Shown here in pieces: positions 1 to 8,101 of a stretch of DNA of 10,664 bases. The stretch is from contig CAIJWY010000083.1 of assembly GCA_903824455.1 (NCBI GenBank), forward strand, positions 1 through 10,664, in the 5' to 3' direction. Made by a program: the position numbers and the translations under genes. Within the stretch, counting starts at the first letter, position 1. Each line of letters begins with the position of its first letter. This stretch comes from an uncultured Micrococcales bacterium (GTDB taxonomy: Bacteria > Actinomycetota > Actinomycetes > Actinomycetales > Microbacteriaceae). A model generated the notes under the pieces. The model was not told where the DNA came from. It saw only the letters and a program-made list of their open reading frames with translations, and made no database searches.

Positions 1-548
1 AGCAAGATTCGATCTTGATCGTCGATAACCCCAACGATGATGGCCGGATCGGTTCGAGGAAAGAGTTCTCGGTTCTCGCTGTCACAGCGCCTGACCCAAC
101 CGGCTTGCAAAACGCTGGTGCTCTCTCCGCAGGACGAACAGAAAGCGTGCAAGCTGTGCCAATTAGCCAAAGCTAAGGCTTGTGTGAAAATTGCCGCATC
201 GGTTGATGACAGACCAATACCGCTCTTTCGCAAATGGTGCCATCGAGTTTCGTCTGGCTCCAAAGTTAGTGCTGCGTCACTTTCGATAATCAGCATCACC
301 ACCGGCGCATCGTCCGTCAGAGTTTTTCCGAGGTAGACAGGGTTTCCTTCAAGCGATACTTGGGAAGGCTCAAGGTATTTTAGGGCCGAGCCGTCAGCCA
401 ACAGCACCTGCTGGTCAAACATGACCAATACCTTGGTTTGGCTATTTAGCCACAATTCTTCGAAGAGTTTTTCACGCGTTCGGCTCAGGTAATCGCGATC
501 TAAAGCAACTTCGGCGAGAGGCAGGTTGAGCGTGATTTGGTTCGACAT
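1..548 (-). CDS. nudC: NAD(H) pyrophosphatase NudC, 3' part missing at window edge
   Basis: NudC hydrolyses NAD(H) to NMN(H) and AMP and, in characterised bacteria, removes NAD caps from RNA 5' ends; it is cytosolic. Only the first 182 codons are here. Visible parts are the N-terminal domain (about residues 1-125), the family-typical 'ALANWH' stretch just before the zinc ribbon (Cys137, Cys140, Cys155), and 'FPRTDPAIIVGV' (163-174), which opens the Nudix fold. The Nudix box itself (GX5EX7REUXEEXGU) lies beyond the left edge and cannot be checked. The fourth zinc-ligand position, residue 158, is Glu instead of Cys. The ATG at 548 is preceded by a good Shine-Dalgarno sequence (AGGAAGG, 8-nt spacer). 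It is divergent from the phosphotransferase-like gene. Family assignment is firm; activity is inferred. Confidence 0.93.
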   Translation of the reverse strand, partial: MSNQITLNLPLAEVALDRDYLSRTREKLFEELWLNSQTKVLVMFDQQVLLADGSALKYLEPSQVSLEGNPVYLGKTLTDDAPVVMLIIESDAALTLEPDETRWHHLRKSGIGLSSTDAAIFTQALALANWHSLHAFCSSCGESTSVLQAGWVRRCDSENRELFPRTDPAIIVGVIDDQDRIL

Positions 549-556
549 GTGCTCAC

Positions 557-563
557 CCTTCCT
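557..563 (-). promoter_or_regulatory. Shine-Dalgarno of nudC
   Basis: Read on the minus strand this is AGGAAGG, 8 nt before the ATG at 548. It fixes the nudC start and contrasts with the divergent gene at 620, which has no such element. Confidence 0.7.
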
Positions 564-607
564 GAGGCTTTAGCGTGGCGTTACAGGGCACCGGCGCTTG
601 GTTCTTC

Positions 608-613
608 TAACCT
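608..613 (+). promoter_or_regulatory. candidate -10 element for a leaderless transcript
   Basis: TAACCT fits the TANNNT pattern of actinobacterial -10 hexamers and ends exactly 7 nt before the A of the ATG at 620, so the predicted transcription start is that A. No Shine-Dalgarno sequence lies before this ATG. Leaderless mRNAs are common in Actinobacteria. No convincing -35 is seen (TTACAG at 581-586 is 21 bp away), so this rests on spacing and hexamer alone. Confidence 0.45.
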
Positions 614-619
614 GAACTT

Positions 620-1705
620 ATGGCAAGTTCTCCCTTAATTTTAGCGGCGCTAGCAAAGTCGATTCTCCCCTCTGCAAAGTTCAAGCAGGTGAAGCGAATC
701 CCTAGCGAGGGACGCGGTCCAGTTAACTCGGCTCTGCTAACCGACACCGATGGAATCCAATACGTGGTGCGGGAGTCGCGCAATGCCAAAGGCAACATTG
801 AACTGGCAACCGAAACTCAAGCCGTTCGAGCTTTGAAGGCTGCTGGCAGCCTTCCTTTCACGCTACCCAATCTGGTAGCCGAGAGCACCGGCCCCAATGG
901 CAACACTCTCCAGGTATTAGAGTTCGTCTACGGTGCCAACATCGACTTCGATGGGCTTCGAGCCACTAGCCCAATCATTGGCAGCATTGGCAAGAGCCTG
1001 GCTGGTATCCACTCGCTTCGAGGTGACGCAATTCGTGAGTTTGGAATGCCTGAATACACGGCTGCTGAGGTACGTGAATCTCGCCTTGCCGAGTTAGACC
1101 GAGCAGCTGCCACCGGCCGAATTCCCGCCAGTTTGCTTCAGCGCTGGGAAAGCGCACTTGAAGATCTAGACCTGTTCCGCTTTCAGCCAACAGTGATTCA
1201 TGGAAACTTTGTGTCTGCCAATGTTTTGGAACTTGGCGATGAGATCAGTGGAGTGCTCGGTTGGTCGAACCTTGAGATTGGCGATCCAGCTACCGACTTC
1301 ATCGGATTTGCCACACTTCCGGATCCTGAAGTGTTCGACGCGGTTCGGTTCGCCTACTTCGAACACCGAGACGATGTGGATTCAAACCTTGCTCAACGTG
1401 CCACCCTCTACAGCGAATTGGTTATAGCCAGTTACCTGGTGAGTTGCATCTCTGCTAACAACGAAGATGAAGCGCAGTGGGCTGTGTCGGAATTGGATTC
1501 AATTGCGGCAACCGTTGAAGCTGGCTCGGCCAGATCGCTAAGCACAATCTCATTCACGAGTGCACTGCCCGCCGTGGAAGAATTGCCGATCGAAACTGAT
1601 AGTCACGTGATTGTTGCCGAGGTTGCCGATGAGCCGGTAGACGTGAGTGATCTGAAAACCAGACCAATCGAACTTCCTTCGAAGTCGGACGACCAGCTTT
1701 TTTAG
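620..1705 (+). CDS. phosphotransferase (APH/choline-kinase fold) lacking catalytic aspartates, probable pseudokinase
   Basis: A 361-residue protein with the APH-family (protein-kinase-like) fold, of the group often labelled 'macrolide 2'-phosphotransferase' in actinobacterial annotations. Visible landmarks: N-lobe strand 'YVVRESR' (48-54), a possible helix-C Glu66, hinge-like 'LQVLEFVYG' (97-105), 'LAGIHSL' (127-133), catalytic-loop equivalent 'VIHGNFVSANVL' (192-203), and metal-loop equivalent 'GVLGWSNLEIGDPATDF' (211-227). Active enzymes have HGD and (I/V)DW; here they read HGN (Asn196) and GW (Gly214), so phosphotransfer is doubtful. Asn201 and Asp222 are kept. Residues from about 310 to 361 form an acidic, probably disordered tail. 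There is no Shine-Dalgarno; the ATG fits a leaderless start. It ends tail-to-tail with adnB, sharing 4 bp. The substrate is unknown, and an antibiotic-resistance role is not supported. Confidence 0.82.
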   Translation: MASSPLILAALAKSILPSAKFKQVKRIPSEGRGPVNSALLTDTDGIQYVVRESRNAKGNIELATETQAVRALKAAGSLPFTLPNLVAESTGPNGNTLQVLEFVYGANIDFDGLRATSPIIGSIGKSLAGIHSLRGDAIREFGMPEYTAAEVRESRLAELDRAAATGRIPASLLQRWESALEDLDLFRFQPTVIHGNFVSANVLELGDEISGVLGWSNLEIGDPATDFIGFATLPDPEVFDAVRFAYFEHRDDVDSNLAQRATLYSELVIASYLVSCISANNEDEAQWAVSELDSIAATVEAGSARSLSTISFTSALPAVEELPIETDSHVIVAEVADEPVDVSDLKTRPIELPSKSDDQLF

Positions 1706-4700
1706 TCGACCACGTTTTTCAGCACCGATTCCCACAGTTGAATTAGTTCGGCTTCGCTTGGAACCATTTCTGGTTTGATTTCGAGGTTGTCGGCCACGTA
1801 GTAGAGACAAACTTCAATCAAGTTTGGGTCGACCTGGTGAATTCTTGCGAATGCCATTCGGTATAGCGCCAACTGAAGCGCTCTTTCAGCGATTTCTTTG
1901 TCGCCAACCGGAGGCTTACCGGTCTTCCAGTCAACAATTTCAAAACCGTTATCAGTTTTGAAGACGGCATCTAACTTGCAAATGAAGGTGTTGCCTTTGA
2001 TGGTTACCTGGATTTCGCTTTCTATCGAATGCGGTGTCATCTTGGCGAATCTCGAACCTTCAAAAATCTCTCGTAGTTCTTCAACTGTCTTTTGGGTTGA
2101 TTCGTCTTCTTTCAACAGTTCAATGGCATCAAGCTCATCGGAAGTTCCGAGAACCCCGAAGCGCTGCTCTACCCAGGCGTGAAAGAGAGTTCCAGCCATT
2201 GTTTGCTTGTACGGTTGCTCCGGCATCGGTCTGCGATACATGTCGACGATCTTCGGTAGGTCGTAAATGAACTCCTTGAATCGAGATGCAGGAATACGAA
2301 CCGGGAGCTTTACCTGCTCGGAGCGGCTCTTCAATTCCGCCTGTTCTGCCAATAGCAGATCAATTTTGTTATCGATTTCAAGTCTCGATGGGGCCTTTGC
2401 AGTGCTGGCATTTTCAAACATTTCTTTGGCCGCATCTACCTTTCTCCGATGATTTTCCCCAAGCGGTTCCATCGGCCAGATTTCAGTTATTGATGCTTCG
2501 TCGACCGGATTGGTTCCAATTTCTGGATAGCCGGGTAATGGGTTTAGTGGATCATCGGTTTTATCGATAACCACCACGCGCGGGTCGTTGATTAGTGCCG
2601 CCGACATTAGGTAGTCGTTTGGTTCAACCGGATTTACCAGACCAGCTTTCCACTTTGATCCAGAGAGCAAAAGTTTCTGTTTCGGACGGGTAATGGCAAC
2701 GTAAGCCACTCGGCGATCCTCGCGCAGCAGATATTCTCGTTGCTCCGCTTTGAAGGCTTCGATCGCCTTGCTTACCTCAGTTTGGTTCACGCAAGCTTTG
2801 ACGTTCAAAAGTGGCAGTGAATTGGCATCGCCTCGAAGCTCGAATGGAAGCTCGCCACGCGACAACCAGCCCTGAGTGGTCCTGATGTATGGGAAAGTTC
2901 CATTCACCATGGTTGGCACAGCAACCAGATCCCACTCAAGACCTTTAGCTGCGTGAGCGGTGATGATTTGCACAATGCCGGGTCTGGCCGAAACCGCTGG
3001 AGTTTCAAAACGGTCCATTTTGTCGGCATATTCGAGCCACTCTAGGAACCCACCCAGGGTTTGATTCGAGCCTTCCGAGTATCCGATTACCAAGTTGGCA
3101 AATCCATTGAGGTTTGCCATCGGGTCTAGGCGTTTAGGGTTTGCTGCCAGTTCGATATCGAGCCAAAGTTCTTGCTCGACGGCTCGAACGAATTCGGGCA
3201 ACGGCATTCCAGTTCGCGTGCGAAGGTTTCGAAGCAATTCGGCGCAGTTTTTGAGTGCCGCCAATCCGCGTTCCGAGAAGTTTGGCAGCCGATCGCCGTC
3301 TTGCTCATCGAGGAGATTGTCTAAGGCGTCAATGATTGAGGCTTCAGCTTCGGCACCGGAGACCTTTTTACTTTCCCGGGTCCAAAACTTGGCGAGAGAC
3401 CGAGAGTATCTACTGAGTCGCTCAAGGTCTTTCGGCTCAACTTGCCAACGCGGACCTGCCAAGAGGCGCATGAGGTTTGCCCCGGCGTCTGGATAGTGAA
3501 TCACTCTAAGCGCCGCAACCAGGTCGACAACTTCGGGGGATTCCAAGATTCCGCCGATTCCCACAACCTCAACCGCTAGCCCGGCATCAAGAAGCGCATT
3601 TTCAAATAGCGCCATCTGGGATCGGGAACGCATCAGCACCGCGGCTGTAGGAGCTTTGCCGTTGTAGGTTGCAGTTAGGTTCTCTTTGAACCAGTTCGCC
3701 ACAAAGGTAGCCTCGCTATTGATTTGATCGGCGAACTTGATGGTGATCTCGCCTTCTGGAGCATGGTTGGGAGCGCGAAGTGATCTCACATCCACCTCGG
3801 CGAGCTTTGGGCGTGTGCTCAGGTAACCTGGGGTCTGACTCAGTGGATCCAGGATGACATTGGCGAGATCAAGAACTACCTTTGGATTACGCCAAGAGGT
3901 TGTTAGCGGAAACTGCTCAACCTCTCGATCTTTGGTGCCAAAAGTCGTTAGGTAATCGCCGAGGTTCGAGGCGCTCGCACCACGCCAGCCGTAGATCGAC
4001 TGATTCGGGTCTCCCACCGCGAAAACCGACTTACCGGAGTAAAGACCTGCCAAGAGCCGGGTTTGCAAGGTGCTGGTGTCTTGATATTCGTCGAGAAGAA
4101 TCTGTTCATACTGAGCAAGTTCTCGGCTTCGAACGGTGTCGCCAAGCTCGCGCACCGCACGATCGGCAAGTGCCACCTGGTCGGAGAAATCGATAAATCC
4201 TCGCCTGCGCTTCTCCTCGATAAAGGCTTGCGCAAGCTGAGCCAGCATTGGCGTATCTAGTGCTCCGGAGAATGCCTTCAGTAGAGTGCCGCCGATTGGT
4301 TGCTCGGGAGTTACCGCAGCCTTGGCAGGAAGGGCGGCAATCGTTAGATAGAGGTCTTTAATGATTAGTTCGATTTGCTCTGGTGTGGCAGCGTGGTCGT
4401 TCATTGCGCCGGCAAGGGTCAGCACTCCCTCAACGACCTGATTGATGGAAAGATCTGCCTCAATCAGGCGTGGATCGATTGCCTCACCGTATTTGACCAC
4501 CACCTCGCGAGCCAGTTGGAACCGCCCGGCATCGGTTAGCAAAGTTGCGTCGTCTTCGTAACCCAGCGCCAGCGCGTAGTCGCGGTAAAGCATGTTGGCA
4601 TAGGAGTTGTAGGTAGTGATATTTGGTGAGACAAAGTCTTTTGACTCGAGCGGCCAAAGATCGCTCTTGGCCAACTCGGTTAGGGCGTTGTTGATGCGGC

Positions 4701-4959
4701 GCGAGAGCTCTGAGGCCGCCTTGCGTGTGAAAGTTAGACCCAATACCTGTTCCGGCTTGCAAATGCCGTTGGCGACCAGCCAGACCACGCGCGTGGCCAT
4801 TAGCTCGGTCTTACCTGAGCCGGCTCCGGCAACAACCAGGCTCGGCCAGTCGGTCGCCGCGTTCTCAACCGCGTCAACCTGCTCCTCGGTCAGCTTGATC
4901 TTGGAATCTTGCTTGAAGACTTGATAGGCCTGATCGGCGGAAATCTTTCTAGTCGGCAT
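1702..4959 (-). CDS. adnB: ATP-dependent helicase-nuclease, AdnB-type subunit (UvrD motor + RecB nuclease)
   Basis: Predicted lead motor of the heterodimeric AdnAB machine that unwinds and resects DNA double-strand breaks for homologous recombination. All superfamily 1A motifs are intact: Q motif 'LTEEQ' (23-27), Walker A AGAGSGKT (44-51, Lys50), Ia 'LTFTRKAASEL' (74-84), II DEYQDT (290-295), III GDPNQSIYGWRG (316-327), IV 'TSWRN' (354-358), V 'TAHAAKGLEW' (667-676), VI 'VAYVAITRPKQ' (751-761). The C-terminal RecB-like nuclease has His927, Asp997, Asp1010 with Lys1012 ('VDWKTG') and 'QLALY' (Gln1029, Tyr1033), so it should be active. The 1085-residue length suits the family. The ATG lies inside the end of adnA (11-bp overlap), and an SD-like AAGGCGG sits 6 nt upstream. 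Its TAA overlaps the stop of the convergent phosphotransferase-like gene. Confidence 0.92.
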   Translation of the reverse strand: MPTRKISADQAYQVFKQDSKIKLTEEQVDAVENAATDWPSLVVAGAGSGKTELMATRVVWLVANGICKPEQVLGLTFTRKAASELSRRINNALTELAKSDLWPLESKDFVSPNITTYNSYANMLYRDYALALGYEDDATLLTDAGRFQLAREVVVKYGEAIDPRLIEADLSINQVVEGVLTLAGAMNDHAATPEQIELIIKDLYLTIAALPAKAAVTPEQPIGGTLLKAFSGALDTPMLAQLAQAFIEEKRRRGFIDFSDQVALADRAVRELGDTVRSRELAQYEQILLDEYQDTSTLQTRLLAGLYSGKSVFAVGDPNQSIYGWRGASASNLGDYLTTFGTKDREVEQFPLTTSWRNPKVVLDLANVILDPLSQTPGYLSTRPKLAEVDVRSLRAPNHAPEGEITIKFADQINSEATFVANWFKENLTATYNGKAPTAAVLMRSRSQMALFENALLDAGLAVEVVGIGGILESPEVVDLVAALRVIHYPDAGANLMRLLAGPRWQVEPKDLERLSRYSRSLAKFWTRESKKVSGAEAEASIIDALDNLLDEQDGDRLPNFSERGLAALKNCAELLRNLRTRTGMPLPEFVRAVEQELWLDIELAANPKRLDPMANLNGFANLVIGYSEGSNQTLGGFLEWLEYADKMDRFETPAVSARPGIVQIITAHAAKGLEWDLVAVPTMVNGTFPYIRTTQGWLSRGELPFELRGDANSLPLLNVKACVNQTEVSKAIEAFKAEQREYLLREDRRVAYVAITRPKQKLLLSGSKWKAGLVNPVEPNDYLMSAALINDPRVVVIDKTDDPLNPLPGYPEIGTNPVDEASITEIWPMEPLGENHRRKVDAAKEMFENASTAKAPSRLEIDNKIDLLLAEQAELKSRSEQVKLPVRIPASRFKEFIYDLPKIVDMYRRPMPEQPYKQTMAGTLFHAWVEQRFGVLGTSDELDAIELLKEDESTQKTVEELREIFEGSRFAKMTPHSIESEIQVTIKGNTFICKLDAVFKTDNGFEIVDWKTGKPPVGDKEIAERALQLALYRMAFARIHQVDPNLIEVCLYYVADNLEIKPEMVPSEAELIQLWESVLKNVVD

Positions 4960-7900
4960 AGGAAACCGCCTTGGTTAGCAGAATCTTGCAGTTGCCATAG
5001 CCGTGATCGTCGTAGCAGTGGGTTGCAATTTTCGCTTCAAACTTTGCATCGGCTGCAGCCATTCCGTCGATTGCTTCGTCCAAAAGCTCTCGGAAGAACT
5101 GATTAAGTTCCTCGTTGTCCTCCAGGGATTCCTGCGGTTTGATTTTTGGCTTATCGGAATTCACCCAAACCAGCGAAGCACCTTCGAGTGGATTATCGCC
5201 TTCTGGAATCTTTTCGAACCCATCTTGCATGAAAGCAATTTGGTAAAGACCAAGCTGAGCGTTGTCGGTTGCCTTTGGCTCTCCCGATCCAGTCTTCAAG
5301 TCAACGATTAGCACCTGACCAGCCGGCCCTTGCTCAATTCGGTCAACTCGACCTTTCACCCGCGCTCGCCCAAGTTCAAAGTCGATACCTACTTCGGTAC
5401 CAACCAACTGGTAACCCGCATCTTTTTGACTTTGAAGATATGTGCTCAGGTTGCGAACCATCTTTTGAGCTTTGCGTAACTCTTTCTTTTCTACCCAGGT
5501 GGCCTCAAATTCGAGAGTGTGCCATTTGCTCTCAACGCTTTGCCAAAGTTCCTTATAACCAATCGACGTGGTCTCCTCCAACACCTTGTGAAGTAGGGTT
5601 CCGAAGTTAGCTTCGAAGTTTCGATCGCTTCCGCCGTGTGCTTGCATGAACCAGTGGAGTGGGCACTTGATGAAGTTATCCAGCTGAGAAGGGTAGATCC
5701 AAACCTTGCCGGTCTCGTCGTCTGTTAGCGGCACCAAAGCTTCCGGCGAATCGAGCTTCAGGATTCCGGCCCACTGATCAGGGTGCGCTCCTGGCTGCTT
5801 TTCCAGCGCGAGTCTGGCTAAGCCATAGGCTGCCTCTAGCCGATCGGTTTCATTGGTTGAAGTAACCAATTTCCGGCGCAGATTACCAACTAAGCCGCGA
5901 AGTGTGAAACGAGGTTCGGCATAAATTTCGGTTTCCGGAATTTCGCCGAGAATTAGGCGGACGAATTGTGAGAGTTGCGTTTCGTCGCCGTCGACGGCAG
6001 TAACAATCAAATGGTCGGAGGCCGCACCGATTGCTTTGTAGAGCAATCGAAGTTCATCAACAATTTCGGTTCGAGTTTCTTCAACGGCTTTTCCGCTCAG
6101 AACGCTGTCTAGGGCAATTGCCCCCAGTAGTGAAGATCTTGGCTTGAGGTTTGGCCAGACTCCCTCGGTGAGGCCAGGAATTGCCACAACTTTGAACCTT
6201 CGACCAATTAGTGAGGAACTGGTTGCCAACGTAACCTTCTGGTCGTCTCTAGAAACGAGAGCCAGGGTGTCTTGTGGAATGTCGCGTTCCAGTTGCTCTT
6301 CCACGAATTCGGCTGGCCCAGCTTCCGGGTGACGCTCGGCATACTGATTGGCGGCTGCAAAAAGTGCCACCAGGGCATCGAGGTTTCGGCCAGCCTGCAT
6401 CGCCACTTCACCGATGCCGTCGGCTAGTTGTTGCCAAGCAGTGGCCATTGGAGAAGAGGCCCAGAGTGACCACAAAAGCTCTTCTGAAGTTGAACCTTCG
6501 GTCTCGGCGAGCTCTCGAGTTCGCGCTAAAACCTTGAGGAAGATTTTCACGCGTTTGGCTTCTTCTCCATAAAGCTCGCGAGCTACCTCCGGCTTCTCAA
6601 AAAGTTCAATCAGTAACTGATCGCTGGTGCGGTCGCCGCCGGCATCGAGCTCCAGCTGGCGAAGGCGTCGACGAATTCGACGGATGGAAAGCGAGTCGAG
6701 GCCGGCAAAAGGGTTTCTCAGCAGCTCAAGAATTACCTCTCGAGTGAGTTCCGGTGGCTCAAGACAATACTTTGCCAGTCGCAGCAAATTGCCTGTTGAA
6801 AATTCGTCTTTGAACGAGGTTTGACTTCCCAGAATTACCGTTGGCACAGACTCCGATGCGAGAGCCGCACCCCACTTTTCCAAAACCGTTCGTGAGCGCG
6901 CAATAACTGCAATCTCACTCCAGGCAATTCCCTCTTGAAGGTGAAGTTCTCGAAGCCGGTGGGCTAGCCACGCCAATTCAGAAGTTTCCAAATCAAACAC
7001 TCGACCCTCAACTCGATTTCCAACCTCTTGATCGGTTGGACCGAGTGCCGATCGCTGAGTTCCGGCTCGCTCTGGGGAAATGCGGTGAGCGGTTTTTGCA
7101 AGTACCGCCGTTAGGTCGGGGTGACGATTGCCGAGATCACCCTCGAGATTGATTGCGGCTAACTTACCTTCGATCGACTCAATCAGTTCTCTCATCGACT
7201 GGGGATTTGCGGAACGAAAACCCATGGTGGTGGCATCGGGGTCGCCGATTAGAACCAAATTGGCGCCCTTCGAAACCAGTGCTCGCAACAGAGCAGCTGC
7301 GGCAGGGGTTAGCTCTTGCGCGTCGTCGACCACGATTAGCTTCAGGTCTGAGGCGATCGAAGGCCACTGGTCTTCCTTGAGTTGCCGAATAACCACAGTG
7401 AGCAAGGTTGATGGGTCGTGGCGATTCTCATTTGCTGGTTCGCGAAGTCGTTTTAGGTAGCCCGCAAAAAATGGGGCAACTGCAACCCACTCAGGGTTGT
7501 TATTTACCTCACCCTGCTTCACCAGTTCTTCTGGGGTAATTTCGTGCTCCAGGCAAACGGTAATCAGATCTCGTAATTCGGCGCGAAAACCACGAAGTTC
7601 CATTACCTGGCGACGCAGTTGCTTGGGCCAAGTTTCCGGAAACTTTTCTTTTAGGAACTCCTCGATCAATTCACTTATGATTTGGTCTTGCTCGCTGCCG
7701 GTAATCAACTCGGGTGGGTTGAACCCTAAGGCAAGCGCCTTTTCACGCAAAATGTTGAAAGCGAAAGAGGCCAACGTTCTGGCCAGAGGCCCTGGTGTGG
7801 CTCCCTGATATTCAAGAGCCAGCTCATCGCGAAGTTTGGTTGCCGATTCTCGGTTGGCGCAGAGCACTAACACCTGTTCGGGCTTGAGATCTGTTCGCAG

Positions 7901-8101
7901 GCGGTTGATAACCAGAGCCTTCAAGGCGGTTGATTTGCCACTGCCCGGAACTCCGTAAACAAGAGCATTTTGACCAGCTAAAAGTGAAGCTACTTTCGAT
8001 TGGGAAGCGGATAAAGCCAGCGAGTCTAAGACTGCGCCCAGACCATGATTTCTAAAAACCGCATCAACCATTGAAAGCAGACTACTTGCCAGTCGTGACA
8101 T
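4949..8101 (-). CDS. adnA: AdnA-type subunit: degenerate UvrD-like motor fused to RecB-type nuclease
   Basis: Partner of AdnB, 1050 residues from the ATG at 8101. The motor domain keeps the P-loop VPGSGKST (51-58, Lys56), but the other motifs are eroded: II reads VVDDAQEL (257-264; catalytic Glu is Asp260), III reads GDPDATTMGFRSA (286-298; the usual Gln is Ala290), V reads 'ATSSSLIGRRF' (626-636; no His or Lys), and VI reads 'LLYKAIGAAS' (686-695; the usual TR is GA, so no arginine finger). The nuclease is complete: His838, Asp920, Asp934/Lys936 ('VDLKTG'), Gln949 and Tyr953. Cys813, Cys1029 and Cys1038 are the only cysteines around the nuclease, so a four-Cys Fe-S cluster is not apparent. 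The start is uncertain: ATG 8101 has no SD, and ATG 8071 (residue 11) is an alternative. Operon with adnB by overlap. Confidence 0.88.
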   Translation of the reverse strand: MSRLASSLLSMVDAVFRNHGLGAVLDSLALSASQSKVASLLAGQNALVYGVPGSGKSTALKALVINRLRTDLKPEQVLVLCANRESATKLRDELALEYQGATPGPLARTLASFAFNILREKALALGFNPPELITGSEQDQIISELIEEFLKEKFPETWPKQLRRQVMELRGFRAELRDLITVCLEHEITPEELVKQGEVNNNPEWVAVAPFFAGYLKRLREPANENRHDPSTLLTVVIRQLKEDQWPSIASDLKLIVVDDAQELTPAAAALLRALVSKGANLVLIGDPDATTMGFRSANPQSMRELIESIEGKLAAINLEGDLGNRHPDLTAVLAKTAHRISPERAGTQRSALGPTDQEVGNRVEGRVFDLETSELAWLAHRLRELHLQEGIAWSEIAVIARSRTVLEKWGAALASESVPTVILGSQTSFKDEFSTGNLLRLAKYCLEPPELTREVILELLRNPFAGLDSLSIRRIRRRLRQLELDAGGDRTSDQLLIELFEKPEVARELYGEEAKRVKIFLKVLARTRELAETEGSTSEELLWSLWASSPMATAWQQLADGIGEVAMQAGRNLDALVALFAAANQYAERHPEAGPAEFVEEQLERDIPQDTLALVSRDDQKVTLATSSSLIGRRFKVVAIPGLTEGVWPNLKPRSSLLGAIALDSVLSGKAVEETRTEIVDELRLLYKAIGAASDHLIVTAVDGDETQLSQFVRLILGEIPETEIYAEPRFTLRGLVGNLRRKLVTSTNETDRLEAAYGLARLALEKQPGAHPDQWAGILKLDSPEALVPLTDDETGKVWIYPSQLDNFIKCPLHWFMQAHGGSDRNFEANFGTLLHKVLEETTSIGYKELWQSVESKWHTLEFEATWVEKKELRKAQKMVRNLSTYLQSQKDAGYQLVGTEVGIDFELGRARVKGRVDRIEQGPAGQVLIVDLKTGSGEPKATDNAQLGLYQIAFMQDGFEKIPEGDNPLEGASLVWVNSDKPKIKPQESLEDNEELNQFFRELLDEAIDGMAAADAKFEAKIATHCYDDHGYGNCKILLTKAVSYAD
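4966..4972 (-). promoter_or_regulatory. Shine-Dalgarno-like site of adnB inside adnA
   Basis: On the minus strand AAGGCGG, one mismatch from AAGGAGG, 6 nt before the adnB ATG and within the last codons of adnA. Together with the 11-bp gene overlap it points to translational coupling and near-equal amounts of the two subunits. Confidence 0.5.

Noticed and set aside
37..336. 99-codon plus-strand frame at the left end
   Set aside because: Antisense to the clearly recognisable zinc-ribbon and N-terminal region of nudC; no family resemblance.
600..612. Inverted repeat GGTT-N5-AACC as an operator
   Set aside because: Arms of only four bases that do not extend; expected often by chance.
620..1705. 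Macrolide or aminoglycoside resistance enzyme
   Set aside because: The fold fits, but both catalytic aspartates are replaced and the setting is a conserved housekeeping neighbourhood without mobile elements.
1700..1706. T-run at the adnB/phosphotransferase junction as a terminator
   Set aside because: No GC-rich hairpin precedes it on either strand; it is part of the coding ends, whose stop codons overlap.
3095..3496. 133-codon plus-strand frame inside adnB
   Set aside because: Antisense to well-conserved adnB sequence, Ser/Arg-rich shadow composition, no ribosome site or recognisable domain.
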